Shown in pieces: positions 45,287-58,727 of a stretch of DNA of 64,000 nt. The DNA is taken from the NCBI GenBank assembly GCA_947311845.1, contig CAMZMU010000107.1, forward strand, positions 37,519,160-37,583,159. The letters run 5' to 3'. The first letter of the stretch is position 1; each line of letters starts with the position of its first letter. This stretch comes from Poa pratensis. Lineage: Eukaryota; Streptophyta; Magnoliopsida; Poales; Poaceae. The notes under the pieces were generated by a model, which was given only the letters and a program-made list of their open reading frames with translations, was not told the DNA's origin and did no database searches. A program made the position numbers and the translations under genes.

Positions 45287-46145
45287 GTACGTATGCCACA
45301 TCTTTCCATTCAAGCTCGAAATTCTTGGAATCGATGTATATTTGTATCTTTCTTTCTTGTCTCGGCCCAATATGTTCGATTTCCTCGCATTTCCTCCCCA
45401 GTCTGATGCCTATTTACCCTGCTACCGGTTATTCATAGCCGATTTTTCATATCCTTCCGTGTTTCTTTATGTGAGTTCTTGATTTGTGTTCCGCGACGAA
45501 CGACCGAAGTTGTACGTAGTTGCTGATCTCAGATCTTTTTTGGCACAGAATGCATGGATTCTAGCTAAACGTTGAGCCCCGGTTTAAGGATGACCCCTTC
45601 ATGCATGGATTCATCTTGATGTAGATAGTGGTAATGGCTAGAGCTTACCGGGGCAGGGAGAGAGAAACCAAAAAGCCAAGCTGGATCCGATGTGTCTATA
45701 TGTTATTGGGTAATGGTCATCAATCGGTGGGCAAACTGCTTGTCTTGATCCAGAAGAACAATACCATGGGACACCCTAGGGTGCCTAACTCTACATGTAC
45801 CAAACGCCTACCAGAACTGCTCACTCGTGCATAAAATCCAAGGTCAATAATCTTGGTCTCTTTGGTTCCCAATCAATACCTACCAAATCAAAATATTGGT
45901 TAGCTATAGCATTCGGCTGTTGTTTGGTTAGGAATCAATATCGCGGTTCGTCCAGAACATCGTCAGTATGCTCATGTTATCCACGCTCACAACGCGTACA
46001 TGCTTTGCCAAATACCAATTTGTACGCGCAACCCGACCGCTCGTTCGGCCAATATTTTTGGTAGGTACAATGTTCATGATCCAAATGACCCAAACTTACT
46101 AAAGTTGGTAGGGCTAGCTGGAGCTTAGTTACAGTGCATGTTATT

Positions 46146-46243
46146 TACTCCCTCGGGTTCACAAAAATTGTCTCCAAGACAGGCATGAAGTTGCACGTTT
46201 GACGTTCATTCCCTCCGACACTTAAATCAGATCGGATGGAGTA
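46146..46243. mobile_element. Stowaway-like MITE in the CLC leader intron
   Basis: TA-CTCCCTCGGGTTCACAAA (left) and ATCAGATCGGATGGAG-TA (right) form degenerate inverted ends over 98 bp. An internal TTCCCTCCGACACTTAAATC suggests rearrangement or nesting of two copies. Confidence 0.5.
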
Positions 46244-47066
46244 ATTTCTTTAGATTAGATGTACCTTGCGATAATGTTGGAATCAACTAACATATAAGTT
46301 GTTTTTCTTCTTTGAACCGACCCCGTTAAAAGTTTAGCAAATTGGTAATGCGTCCAACAAAATTTGGTGGCATGGTCAGATAAACAAGAAGAAATATCTC
46401 GTGTGTCTGTAGCATTTTTGGGAACTAAACGGTATTTAGAGTTTGAACGCATGTTACCACGTGGCTGCTGAAATGCATCTTAATCGGTCCCGGGACCCAA
46501 GGCCCTACTTCCCATCACGTCCATGAGTTGCCAGGTCAACTTTGGCCCGTGGGCCCTTACCCCTGAGCCCGCATCTTGCCCGTCCATTTTCGGATCGGTC
46601 TCGTCTAATCCTGAGCATTACGAGTTGCAACGATTTTTTCTTGTCTCCGCCTGAAGTGGCTGAAAATTGACCACGGCACTATGTTTCGTCAGAAAATCGA
46701 TGAAAAGCAAATATCTTTGTGTTGCTTGTCGAGCTTGTCTTTCAGTTGTATTTTTTCTTCGTCTGTAATAAGATAGGAGTACCTATCTGAATCTGTGGAA
46801 TAGAATGGATTTTTCTCTTATAAGAGTTGGTAAACTAAAACCAAAAATCAATTGTGTTTTTGCTTTTGTTACTAAATAAACTTATGGACCTACAGCATTT
46901 ATCCATTGACTTTGAGATATCCCAGCGAATGATTCTTTTTGTTTGATTAATCGAATGAACATCGATGCAACAACCATAAATAATTCATTACTTCCACAGC
47001 TCTACTCCATTGGCGAGAAGCACAGCTTATCTGACGGAGAGGAAGGCAACACTCGGCGGCGGCGAA

Positions 47067-50000
47067 ATGGACGGCGGCCAGTCGCCGCGGCCTCAGCAGC
47101 CCCGCCGCGCGCCGGAGCGGGAGGGCAGCCACAACTACGACATCGAGCGCATGGACGGCGCCGGAGATGGGGAGTGGTGGCTGAACGCCTCGTCGGAGGC
47201 GCTGCTCCGCTACGACGACCGCCAAGGGAGCGCGCTCGAGCCCCCGATGCTGCGGAAGCGCGCCGTCAACAACACCTCCCAGATCGCCGTCGTCGGCGCC
47301 AACGTCTGCCCCATCGAGAGCCTCGACTACGAGTACGCCGCCCTCTGAATCCCCTTCTTAATCTGGTGTTGCTGCTGCACCACACTTGTTTTGTTTTGGT
47401 TGTTACATAGGCTGATCTTTAGAATTCCAAGTAAAGTGCTATTTTTGAGCATGTGTAGTGTAGTTGTGCACACAGAGTAGTAGCAGTCTGGTCTATTTGG
47501 AGAGCAAACATAAATGCCTATTTTGGAGAAGGAAACATAACGGTCTAAAAAAGGAGAAGAGGAAACATAATTGTCTTCTCTAACATTGCTGATTTCCTGT
47601 TAAAAAACATTGTTGATTTGCTGGCTGCGTGCATTAATCGATGTAGAGTCTGGGGCACTCTCCTTTTCGGGGAAATAATAACAATGTTGGTTCATTATCT
47701 AGAAAAATAACACATTAAAAATGCAGTAGTAAACAACCAAGAATTGAAAGCTGCCAAAATGCACATATGCTAGTTTACCCTGTGACATGCAGGAGTTGCT
47801 AACCGAGTGTTGAGTTCTAGAGATTGAATTCATAGCTGCAAAAATTTCACAACTTCCATACATCCACACTGGACATTATGGTCAGTTTTGTTAAATCGCC
47901 GAATATTTGGATGTTTCAGAGTTGTAGAGAATGACTTTTTCAAGCAAGACTGGCGATCGAGAAAGAAGAAGCAGATATTTCAATACATTGTTATGAAGTG
48001 GACTTTGGTGCTTCTTATTGGTCTGTTGACTGGACTTGTCGGCTTCTTTAATAACCTTGCGGTTGAAAACATTGCGGGATTAAAATTGCTTTTCACGGGC
48101 GAACTTATGCTCAAGGAAAGGTAAAGTTTCACTCTATAGCGTTTGCTATTTTCATTCATTGCTTCAGCTCCTACGTATGGCCCATAACTTCCAGAGATGG
48201 AGATTTATGTTAATTGTTAGACTATGAGACATTTTCATGCCATAATTCTTGGATTGCTACCGAGTTCATGAAAGCGACCATTAAGTTATTTTCTTACAAG
48301 CTGTAAGAGGCGATTCAATTTGAAAGAAACGGTTTTACAACTGGGTTAGACTTTCGAATTATTTGAAGTAATCAATAGTGTCATGCTTCCAGCGCAGGTA
48401 TTTTATTGCATTTTTGGCATATGGAGGTTCCAATCTAGTCTTGGCAGCAGCTGCTGCAGCATTATGTGCTTACGTTGCACCTGCAGCTGCTGGATCTGGA
48501 ATCCCTGAAGTGAAAGCATATCTTAACGGAGTTGATGCTTATTCTATATTGGCTCCTAGTACTCTATTTGTGAAGGTGAGTCCTAAATTACAGACAGATT
48601 GATACAAAAGTATCAAGTATGGTACTTACTCTTCGAGCATTCTTCCGTATATTATCACTAAGCGCAACTATTGTCGACATCATACCATGAATCATGACCT
48701 AAATTGTATAGATTTTTCAGAGTAAGGGCTTCTCTTGTCAACGATCTAAATACTTGTGAATAAAATTGAAGCTTCAGTTACTGCAGGGCAATCTTAATTA
48801 TTTATGTTTGCGTAAAAGTGGTAAAATACTCTATGAAGTTTATTTCTTATGAAATCCATCAGCTGTGATGATGTGAAGAGCAATCATTTAGACACCCTGT
48901 GACATTTTATAGCAAACCTAGTACCTTGCAAACAATACCCTAGCAATAACCATGGCTAACTGCCAGAGCATAGCATTAGTGCATTGCACCTTCACTTGTT
49001 TGGTAGCAACCTAGTACCTTGCAAACAATACCCTACATAAAAAATTATGCAGAAGGTGCTGTGTTAGAGAACTTCTAATGGATATGGTTTTTGTATACAC
49101 TGAAAATGTGAAGATGATCTTATCAGCATTTGTCAAATCATTCTGCACTGATAGAGGAAATATGTTCTACCAGTGCCACAGAGTGCATTCTAGTCTTCTA
49201 CATTATCACATAACTTTTCTTTCTGAAGTCTTTTACTGGTTTGCAGATATTTGGTTCAATACTTGGAGTTTCAGCTGGATTTGTGCTTGGTAAGGAAGGT
49301 CCAATGGTACATACAGGGGCGTGCATTGCCAACTTACTTGGTCAGGGAGGTTCCCGCAAGTACCATCTTACATGCAATTGGCTAAGATATTTCAAGAACG
49401 ACAGGGATAGGCGTGATTTGATTACATGTGGGTGCGCCGCTGGAGTGGCAGCTGCCTTCCGTGCACCTGTAGGCGGTGTCCTGTTTGCTCTTGAGGAAGC
49501 AGCATCATGGTAGCATCTCTTTCCTGGCAAAAAAATTTGGGCATTCATTTCTCTATCCAGTTTCTGAAAACATAACTGGAGTAGTAGTGAGCTTTCAGCA
49601 TCTATATTTTATTATCTGATATATAAGTGTGTGTCTAATGTTTGATAAAAATCATCAGTTGGATATGCAGTTTACAGTGGTTGGACCAATGGACAAATAT
49701 GGAGAAATAATATTGTAGTTAACTACTGTTAACCTTCATGTTATCTTCAAATTGCTAATTTTATTTACAAAAAATGTTAAATTGCTAGCCATGATAATAC
49801 AGGTTAACTTATTTTTCTCAACTTCATTTACAGGTGGCGCAGCGCTCTTTTATGGAGAGCGTTCTTTACAACTGCTGTTGTTGCTGTGGTGTTGAAGGCC
49901 TTGATCGAGTTCTGTCGCAGTGGAAAATGTGGTCTCTTTGGCCAAGGTGGATTGATTATGTTTGATCTCAGTTCAACTGTTGCGACCTACAGTGGTTCAG

Positions 50001-51811
50001 ATCTAATTGCAATAATTATCCTTGGAATAATTGGTGGCATCTTCGGAGGCATCTTCAACTTTCTCTTGGATAAAATTCTCCGTGCTTACAGTTTTATCAA
50101 TGAGTGAGTGTTGAGCATGAACTGTTAATGAATGTGCTTGCAACGCTTTTCTGTTTGCTTTGCCTATTTTAAGATGTGATATCATCTGCATTCTTTTCTT
50201 CCTGCAGGAGAGGTGCTCCATCCAAGATCCTTCTCACTGTAATCATATCAGTTATCACATCAATGTGCTCCTATGGCCTCCCTTGGCTTGCTGCGTGCAC
50301 TCAGTGCCCTGTGGGTGCGGTGGAGCAGTGTCCCACCATTGGCCGCTCCGGCAACTTCAAGAACTTTCAGTGCCCACCAGGGTATTACAATGGTCTTGCG
50401 TCACTATTCTTCAACACGAATGATGATGCCATACGCAATCTTTTCAGCAATGGAACCGAGGCTGAGTTCCACATGTCTAGTCTTTTCATTTTCTTCATCG
50501 CCATTTATTGCCTTGGACTTTTGACTTACGGAATAGCCGTCCCATCTGGTCTCTTTATCCCTGTTATTCTTGCTGGAGCCACATACGGGCGAATAGTGGG
50601 TACGCTTTTGGGATCCATATCCAATCTTGATCCTGGCCTTTTTGCACTTCTGGGTGCAGCTTCATTTCTCGGTGGAACAATGAGAATGACTGTGTCAGTC
50701 TGTGTGATCCTCCTAGAGCTCACCAATGATCTGCAAATGCTCCCTTTGGTCATGCTTGTTCTTCTCATATCCAAGACCATAGCAGATACCTTTAACAAAG
50801 GGGTTTATGATCAGATAGTGGTAATGAAAGGTTTGCCGTTCATGGAGGCTCATGCTGAACCATACATGAGGCACTTGGTGGCTGGTGATGTTGTGTCTGG
50901 GCCACTGATAACCTTTTCAGGCGTCGAGAAGGTAGGGGACATTGTCACTGCGTTGAGGGTCACAGGTCACAATGGATTTCCAGTGATTGATGAGCCACCT
51001 CTAACAGAAGCGCCTGAGTTGGTTGGTCTTGTCATCAGGTCACACCTATTGGTTTTGCTGAAAGGCAAGATGTTCATGAAGGAACCGGTGAAAACCAGTG
51101 ACAGCTTTGTTATGGATGGATTTGGCGCCTTCGATTTTGCCAAGGCAGGGTCAGGGAAGGGTTTGAAAATTGAAGAGTTATATTTCACAGATGAGGAGAT
51201 GGAAATGTATGTGGACCTCCATTCCATTGCAAACACCTCGCCGTATACGGTGGTTGAGACCATGTCACTAGCAAAAGCTGCTATCCTATTCCGAGAACTA
51301 GGATTGAGGCATCTACTGGTTGTGCCAAAGAAACCAAACGTAAGCCTCTCCCCCCGTACATTCTCAAGATGTTTTGAGATGCATGCTGAATCGTGCATTG
51401 GACTTATGAATAAAAACATAAATTCTATTTTCTGCTTGGAGCCACTAATTATCCTACATGATATGGACTGTAGAATCTAGCCATATATAGCACTGTAAGT
51501 TGTAGGCATCATGCATCGGTACTTATTCCACCCAATGCATGTCTTATGCACAATATTTTAATATGATTCCATACCAACTATTTTCACTGGTCTCACGAAC
51601 CATAACTCGTAGGCGTACCATGCTTTATGGACTAATTCCCTTTTTATGTGTAAAAGTTGTCCACTGCTGACGACACATTCCTTTTCTTTGAATGTAGAGA
51701 CCTCCCATTGTTGGAATTCTCACAAGGCATGATTTTGTGGAGGAACATATCCACGAGCTGTTCCCAGATCTCAATCCTCGCAATTTCCACTCCACCTCAT
51801 TGGGAGGTTGA
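47067..51811 (+). CDS. CLC-c: Chloride channel protein CLC-c type (anion/H+ antiporter)
   Basis: Seven coding exons, 47,067-47,332; 47,920-48,120; 48,398-48,575; 49,247-49,509; 49,834-50,103; 50,208-51,339; 51,698-51,811, sum to 2,424 nt (807 residues), with every junction GT/AG and in frame. Selectivity motif GSGIPE (residues 188-193) has Ser, as in chloride-type plant CLCs, rather than the Pro of nitrate-type CLC-a. The gating glutamate lies in GKEGPMVHT (E232) and the proton glutamate in LFALEEAASW (E299). A third pore segment, ILAGATYGR, holds the conserved Tyr. Two C-terminal CBS domains follow: VVSGPLITFSGVEKVGDIV onward, and NTSPYTVVETMSLAKAAILF to the last exon. Family members act at the tonoplast or other endomembranes, loading chloride into vacuoles. 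The N-terminus is acidic/polar, preceding ANVCPIESLDYE. The first ATG after the leader intron was taken as start. No defects are seen. Confidence 0.95.
48916..49036. repeat. Direct repeat in CLC intron 3
   Basis: CCTAGTACCTTGCAAACAAT followed by ACCCTA occurs at about 48,917 and again at about 49,010. It has no evident function. Confidence 0.7.
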
Positions 51812-52060
51812 CTGAAAAGTTTTTTGTTGCTTCATTTTTACAGAAATCGTACGAGTGTTGGTGGTATGTAAATTACAAAACTGTACCTGTTTTTTTTGGG
51901 GAGAGAGCTTTATCTTGTGTACATCAATCGCATCTGCTCTTTTGCAACAATAATATGGCTGCGTTTTTTTTTGGGAGAGAGCTTTATCGTGTGAGCCTAT
52001 GAAAGGAATCGCTCTGCGAACTGTATAGAGTAAACATTCAAAACTCTTGAATTAACATTC
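51812..52060 (+). other. 3' UTR of CLC with a short duplication
   Basis: The phrase GGGAGAGAGCTTTATC(T/G)TGTG with a preceding T-run occurs twice (about 51,897-51,920 and 51,972-51,995). The poly(A) site is not determinable by eye. Confidence 0.45.
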
Positions 52061-55000
52061 AAAACTCTTGAATTTAAGCATACAATGTAAATTTATATAT
52101 GGCATGTTTGAGAAGTGAACTTAGTAGCGTATTCATAGTACTTTGTTCTCATTTGCTAGTATTTTCCTGGCCTCTTTACATTCTTTACCTTTCGATAGTT
52201 CTCTGCCATTCACATTTCTAGCTCATTGTAGTAGACTATGATTTGTATCGAGTAACGCACATACTTTTGATCAGACCCAAGTGTCATCTGTCAAGACAGA
52301 AGACATATTGACATGGTGGTGATATCTGTGTCTATGTTTGTGTGTTCATATTCAGCATGCTGATATCTACCGCAAATGACGTCTATGGTTGCAGCCACAT
52401 GTCCCCTGCAAACAATGCTTATGTATGCATGTACGTGTATTTTCCAATCAAAAAACCAACAGTGGTCGTCACATTGCAATGATGCTGCCCCTGCAGATTC
52501 CAGCATGTGGTCTTACTCTTTCCTTGTACAGTTGTACTACTAGTATTTATTTTGGTGTGGCATCCGTGCGTGCCAAAAACAGCACTTGTGCTGCACATGC
52601 TTGGACATATGTTGCCCCTGCAAAATACCATGCTCATCATCATCTTGTGCTTGACGAAGCCTTTTGAGTTGGCTTGTTTTCTGTTCACCAGTTCTGTGCC
52701 GAGTTTGCTGCAGAAATTGGTGTTGCTGTGCACGAAAATAGCAATACTGATAGTCTGAGCTGAGTTTACATTGTTGTATGATAGATCTCTAGGGTATATA
52801 ATAATCTATTTATGAACATACACGTAAGTTGTACTGATAGTCTGACATAGTGTAAGGCTTCGTGCTGTTCTTTCGACACACAAACAATTGACTAACAAAA
52901 TATGTCTTGTTGGACTCTAACTAAGAAAAGTGTTCTTTAGCTCAACTAGTTAAGAGTCCTCGTTTTCTTTGGATTTAACAATGAAGTGAATTTTATCTGG
53001 ATTTGATTTTTGAAGCAATATTCAGTTTTCAAGTACCCCTTCCCTCCCACAATCCACGGTACATGCGTAAAAAAAATCCAAATCATAATTGTAGTCGCAT
53101 AATATGGTCTGTATTTTTGTACTGTACAGGGAAGGCGAATAAATAATCTCTGCGTGCCCTTTTTCTCGCCTTTTTATGTCGTCATGTTTGGAGAATCTAT
53201 GGGCACTAGTAGTCTGCTTCTGTAAACCATGTGAGGCGACACCTTGATAGAAACATAAGTGCTAAAAAACTGCTAGCCCATTTCTTATTCAAACGTTGCT
53301 TTCAAACGCATGATCGCGCATTTCTTAACCAGTAGAAAAAAATACTGCTACTCGATTTAAAGGGTTGGACAGTAGACATCAAATCTGAAATTTTGGTTTT
53401 ATCAAGCCTAATAACAATGAAATAGTTAATATCCAGCTAGTGTGATTTGTCGTATCTTCTGCTTGTTTTTATAATCTGAAGTTCTTTTTGAGAATCAATA
53501 TCACCTATGTTGGTATGATCTGGGAAACAAGATTTCCTGTGTTATTGGGTAGGGCCTTTATCCCACCTCCAAATCGAACGTGATATTTCTTTTGTCAGAA
53601 GCCACGAGACATAGTGTGATTTATAAGCAACATTTTAAAATGAATCCACTAGTTTGTAAGTTTTGATGCTACACTTTCACAACTTGGAAAATTTATCTCT
53701 CCCGGATAAAGTTACGCGTGACATCATTGCATTGTGACCACCGCTGCTGAATTGTGACCGCCACTGTTGCATTGTGACCACCCAGAGATATACCTGAACT
53801 TATGAATGTGTTTCATCTTCCTTCTATCCGCATCATCAAAAAGCTTTGACCTGTCTAGAGTAACGAGTGACATGTATTCTGGGAGATCTCCCAGTAAATA
53901 AACACCATGAAATGTGTCACTAACATTTGTGTCCTGAGTTCCAAGTATCATTCTCGCACTCGATGGTATTCTTCTTTTCAATTTTTATCTATTTTGATTG
54001 GTAACGAGCCGATTTTCTCGGTAAAATCCATATGCTTGCATCTCTACTGCTCATGCGATTCTGGAGAATAAAATTTGAGGCTATGCACTTAAAAAGATCG
54101 CTAAGTTGTACATTTAGAAAACAAGGGTCAACTGATATCTAAAAAGTGTGCTTAGGTCAAATGGTGAGATCTAAAGCAAGTTCCTACACGGTACCCCACT
54201 TTTGTTCCTTTTCAATGGAGCAACTTTAGCTCTGCTCATCCAGTATTCTTCTTTGGTGCAGGCTTGTCATGTTGGCCATAGAGACTGTGCACCCTTTTGA
54301 GATCATATCGAAAAGTTTCAAAAGGTTAATTCTCCCTGTTTGGATTATATCTGTGGCTGCTCGCTAAAAATAAACAACCCATATCAAGTGGGGAAATGCA
54401 CACATCAACCTGATCGCCTAGACATCAACCGAATCTAATCCGACTATTCCTGATCTTATCGGAAGAGAAGGCCCTGCAAAAGATATCATGTTCAAGGTTA
54501 CTCAAAAGAAAATGAACTATAGATGAAAGCGCGATATTAAATGGCGTCCTACCATCCACTGACTGCTGCAGCTGTTTATTGAATGCGAGATGAGTTACTT
54601 AGGTCAACAATTATCTGTGATGGATAGCTTTATTATAAGCCACTTCTTGTTTTTCTTTGACTAGAAGTCTCACAACAGAGATTGTTTTTAACATTAATCA
54701 CAAGACAATCCAACATCGCCCCACGTTGCTAGTGAAAATAAGAGTTCAAATAATATATATAAGGGCAACTATTTTATCTCTACAAAATGAGTGAGAATAG
54801 TAGCATTTCATTCGTACTACTCCTTTGTCGTCCGCCTCGCGACACCGCACACGGCACGTGCGTCGTGTTTCATGAAGCAATTTCGAGTTAGAACTTAGAA
54901 ATCGTTTGGAGAAAAGGTATTATTTTTACATGGTGCACTAATTCTATGTCTATGTGTCAATAGAGATGTGCATGTTTGACACATGCTTTGCTTTTTCCAC

Positions 55001-55632
55001 CGCATGAATGCATGATGCTTGTGTTTTCTGACTAATACATTCCTATATTGCTTTCGTTTAAAAGTTGCTAATATTTGAGCAGCACACGCGGTGACGACGT
55101 GGACGGTTCCTAATTAAACCAGTGTCATGTCAAGCAATCTCCACTAGTCACACAGCCAAGAGATTGCCGGTAACAATCTACAAAAAAGAGAGAGATTTCT
55201 TCCTCTTTTTGATATTGATATGGATGCATCATGCATATCCATCCGATCTTCGGCGCAGGAGGAAGAAAAGCATGACATCATCTTGAAAAAATAATGGAAA
55301 GCAATCACGCGAGAGGGATCGGGATTCGCCTCCGACAAGCAAATCCGCAGGAAAGCATTTCCCCGACCCCGCCACCCCAACTCCAGCCCCACCGCACGCG
55401 CGCGGGCCCCGCCGGTCCGCCCCCTTCTTCTACCTCCGACCAGACCGAGACCTCTTCGCACGTCTCGAGTTCTCCTTTCTTCTTCGTCATCGTCGAGTAG
55501 CTTATTAGAGAGCCTCCGCCGTTGTTTGTCGATCACCGTCGCGTTCTTGGTTTTTAGTACGGAGTACAAGTTACAATATACAGCCGTTGAAGCGCGCGCG
55601 CCGCCGCCGTTAGACGCAGTACAGGAGCGAGC
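52061..55632. other. Intergenic DNA, then promoter of the response regulator
   Basis: No gene is supported between 52,061 and about 55,300. A small triple repeat of about 22 bp around ATTGTGACC(A/G)CC lies at 53,726-53,783. From about 55,340 the DNA turns GC-rich and forms the promoter and leader of the response-regulator gene; ORFs on the minus strand there (55,144-55,758) are shadows. No TATA box is clear. Confidence 0.5.
53726..53783. repeat. Three short tandem units
   Basis: GCATTGTGACCACC, GAATTGTGACCGCC and GCATTGTGACCACC units are spaced about 22 bases apart. Confidence 0.75.
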
Positions 55633-56684
55633 ATGGGAGCAGCGGCAGGAGGAGAAGGAGAGGTGGTGAGGGTGCTGGTGGTGGACGACTCCCCCGTCGA
55701 CCGGAAGGTCGTGGAGCTGCTCCTCCGGAACCACCGGGGCGGCGCCGCGGCATTCCACGGTCAGCCTACTTCTTCATTCATCAGTAATCTCTTGTTGTGT
55801 TTTTCTGGGAGTTGTGACATGATTAGCTTATTTTCCTCATTCATCAGTCACCGCGGTGGACAGCGGCAAGAAGGCGATGGAGCTCCTCGGGCTGAATAAT
55901 GCGCAGAGGAGCATCGACATGGTGCTCACTGACTACTGCATGCCGGAGATGACCGGCTACGACCTTCTAAAAGCAATCAAGGTTAGCACGTCATGATTTC
56001 AGTTTAAGTTTTGTTTTTCAAGAACGGATGCATGCATCCAATTCTCTGTTCTCCGAGAGCCTTACTCAATGACGACAAAACACATTCAGGCCTTGGGCTC
56101 CCCCAACTCGATCCCGGTGGTCGTCATGTCGTCGGAGAACGAGCCCCAGCGGATCAGCAGGTTCAACTTCTTCGCCATATCCTTTTGTTTCTTGCCCACA
56201 TATCATTCGTGCCAAAAAGATGCCACCATGAAAGCTGCTTTTGCTCTCTGCCTACTACTCTGCATGTCTCCACGCATTTTACGCACTACTAAGGTACTTA
56301 CTAATTAATCGAAAACAAACAAGCAGATGCTTAACGGCGGGCGCTGAAGATTTCATCGTGAAGCCGCTGAGGACGAAGGACGTGCAGCGCCTGCGGAACT
56401 GCTCCACTGTCAGGCCGAGCACCGAGGACCCCCTCGTCGCCGATGATAGACGCCGCAGCAAGATCAGGAACGACGCTCCACCGCCGCATCCGGACACGGC
56501 CGCCAAGAAGGCCACCTCGGAGCAGAGGCCAAACCAGCTGGCAAGATTATCCATGGCGTCCCACATCGACCTGTCGCACCACCTGCAGTTCCTCTTCAAG
56601 TTCATCCTGCTCGCCTACGCGGCGCTCTGCCTCGCCGAGCTCCTCCACAGATGGTCCAATGGCTGCTTCCTCTCCCTATGGTAA
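55633..56684 (+). CDS. Type-A response regulator with hydrophobic C-terminal tail
   Basis: Four exons, 55,633-55,759; 55,848-55,981; 56,090-56,160; 56,327-56,684, give 229 residues with consistent phases. The receiver domain is complete: acidic pair D18-D19 in [11 protein letters not shown], phospho-acceptor D71 in [13 protein letters not shown]101-S102 in [10 protein letters not shown], and K123 in DFIVKPL. Exon boundaries match those of plant type-A ARR/OsRR genes, which are phosphorylated by HPt proteins and dampen cytokinin signalling. The 100-residue tail is unusual: after a polar, Pro/Lys-rich linker it ends with [20 protein letters not shown], a predicted membrane span (about 198-216), then [16 protein letters not shown]. 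Most type-A proteins are soluble and nuclear/cytosolic. I believe some grass paralogues share this tail but cannot verify it here. Confidence 0.9.
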
Positions 56685-57958
56685 ATACATTTTCACGGTG
56701 ATCGATCAGGTGTGTTAAACAAGGTTGCAGACTCTACGCATGGCTCAAGCTTAGCTTATGTTCAACCATCCATGGTGCTCTAGCAACTAGCTAGGTTGGT
56801 TAACTGATTATTAGTTCATGGCCGGGTGCCCTGGTTCGAGTTGAGTGTAGCAGGCAGGCACCGTTGTTCCTCGCTCATCCTGGGCAGCCAATTTGTCGAT
56901 TCGCTCATGGAAGAACCACCGACGATATCCTGTGTAGTACTAGTGGTTTGCGTGATGTGAGTGGGTATCTGATGTCGCTATTGATCAAGATCTGGATATG
57001 ATACGGTGATGCATGCAACTACTGCATGTGCCCAGGCGAAGCTTCTCCTGCTGCGTCTCTGTTTGTTTGTTTGTTTTTTTTTTTTGTTTTTGTTTTTTTT
57101 TTGAAATTGTCTCTGTTTGTTTGTTCGTTCGGTGGGTGGACGCGTACTTAGACAAAGTCGTAGGTGAGCACGGGTGCACCTACACTACACACCCACAAAC
57201 TTCTGATATTTTTTTCGTTACTAAATTAGTACAAAAAAATGTAATAAAAATCATGAGTGCAGTAGTACAACACTAGTTTCAAAACAAAACAAAAACAGAG
57301 TATGTATAGTGTGTGACCAATACAAACATAACAAGTGGTAGCAAATACATGTGGATATAAAATTTAAATTAGCACAACATATTTATCTCAAGCCTTACAT
57401 GCCATTAAAGCATTTGTAATACAATGTGCATACAATTTTTTCGTACACCGAAAATCCCAAAATGAAGTGAGTGTAGGTGAACCACTACTTAGAAAAAAAC
57501 ATTCATATATACGGTTCACTTGCGCCTCAGAGCTAGCGCGACGGAGTTGACATTCGAAAGTCTAGACCACATGGTAATATTCTTGGTCATATATCGATTG
57601 GAAAGGCATACAAGTATAGCATACACCTGTCTCATCCATCGACCACGACGAACATCTACCACACGTCTCTCGTGTGGTGGAGAGACAGACGCATACGCAT
57701 GGGCCACCCATGATCGTATATCATAATTATTGTTTTTGGCAATTGCATTTGTAAAGATGTAAGACACATACTCAACCCTCGACCTCAACGAGGAGTTCGG
57801 AGGCCTCTCGCTCTGAACAATGAACACACCATTTCTTTCTGCAAATGTCAAATGTCATTGTTAAACTGAAGAGGTAGGAGTCAACTATGATAGTGATAAA
57901 TTGTCGCAATTGTTATTTCGTTTTGTTATAAGAAGTTATTTCGTTTCGATAGCACAAC
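56685..57958. other. 3' flank of the response regulator and intergenic DNA
   Basis: A T-rich stretch with TTTG repeats lies at 57,060-57,110. A 111-codon minus-strand ORF (57,516-57,851) has no recognisable domain. Nothing else is supported. Confidence 0.5.
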
Positions 57959-58040
57959 GGGGTGTTGGCGCACTTGGTTAGTGCGTAGGTCTTTTAGCTA
58001 AACCCTGAGTGATCCTTATAAATCGAGCATATATGAACTT
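57959..58040 (+). pseudogene. Degenerate tRNA-Met-like sequence
   Basis: GGGGTGTTGGCGCACTTGGT, then TAGTGCGTAGGTCT, follows the 5' half of plant elongator tRNA-Met (acceptor 5' strand and D arm with box A). The expected CAU anticodon region reads TTTT, intron-like bases follow, and the T arm (box B) is lost after CCTGAGTGATCC. It may be a dead tRNA gene or the head of a tRNA-derived SINE. The resemblance is judged from memory of the tRNA. Confidence 0.5.
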
Positions 58041-58727
58041 TGTCGCTTCCTTTTTTTGTTGGTCTAAATTAAGTCTTGCATTCCGTACGTCGATGTCGGG
58101 TTTGAACTTCCCGATTTCAGTTTCTCCTATCCCTGTTTCGACATCAGTGGTTGAAATTCAGTAACACCCTTGCTGTCCCATAAGTATGGAGAAGGAACTT
58201 GAGCCTTGACATGTCCAGCCTTGACGCTCTAGTTTCTAAATCTTAGCGAGGGAAAGCAGTTTGATTACACAAACTTGGGGGAAACATGCATATTGCTCTT
58301 GACGTCTAACATGAGTATAAGTCCTGTAGTGATCTAACACTCAGTATATATGTCAATACAAGTAACCAAGAAATGAATGGTCAGAGAATTATTGAAATCG
58401 GATGGGGGACGACGGCTTAACAATGCACCCTGAACTCTCACACTTGTACGTGATCTCTGAACCCGGTTTCTCTGAATACTCACAACTAGAACTAGGGGCT
58501 CAGCTCAGGTAATCTGGACCGCTGATTTCCGGTCCAACGGACGCGATCTTGCTCTTCGGCGCCGCCCAGTTCCAACCGCTAGCGGCCGCTGCTGCAGCGC
58601 CATCCTCTCCCCCTCCTCCTCCGACGAGTCCCAGATTCGGCCCATCGCCTCCGCTCGTCCTGCGCAGGCAGCGCCGCCTCTCCGCCGCGTCCTCGCAGCT
58701 CGTCGACCCGCTTGTTGCCCCAGGTTA
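58041..58727 (+). other. Intergenic DNA, then a GC-rich possible first exon
   Basis: Positions 58,041-58,540 show nothing. About 58,555-58,724 is C-rich and exon-like, ending in a good donor context (GCCCCAG|GTTAG at 58,723/58,724). A Harbinger element starts two to four bases later. No protein family is recognised. Confidence 0.3.

Noticed and set aside
52419..52758. Small ORFs downstream of CLC as a gene
   Set aside because: They overlap on both strands and show no family resemblance, splice signals or promoter.
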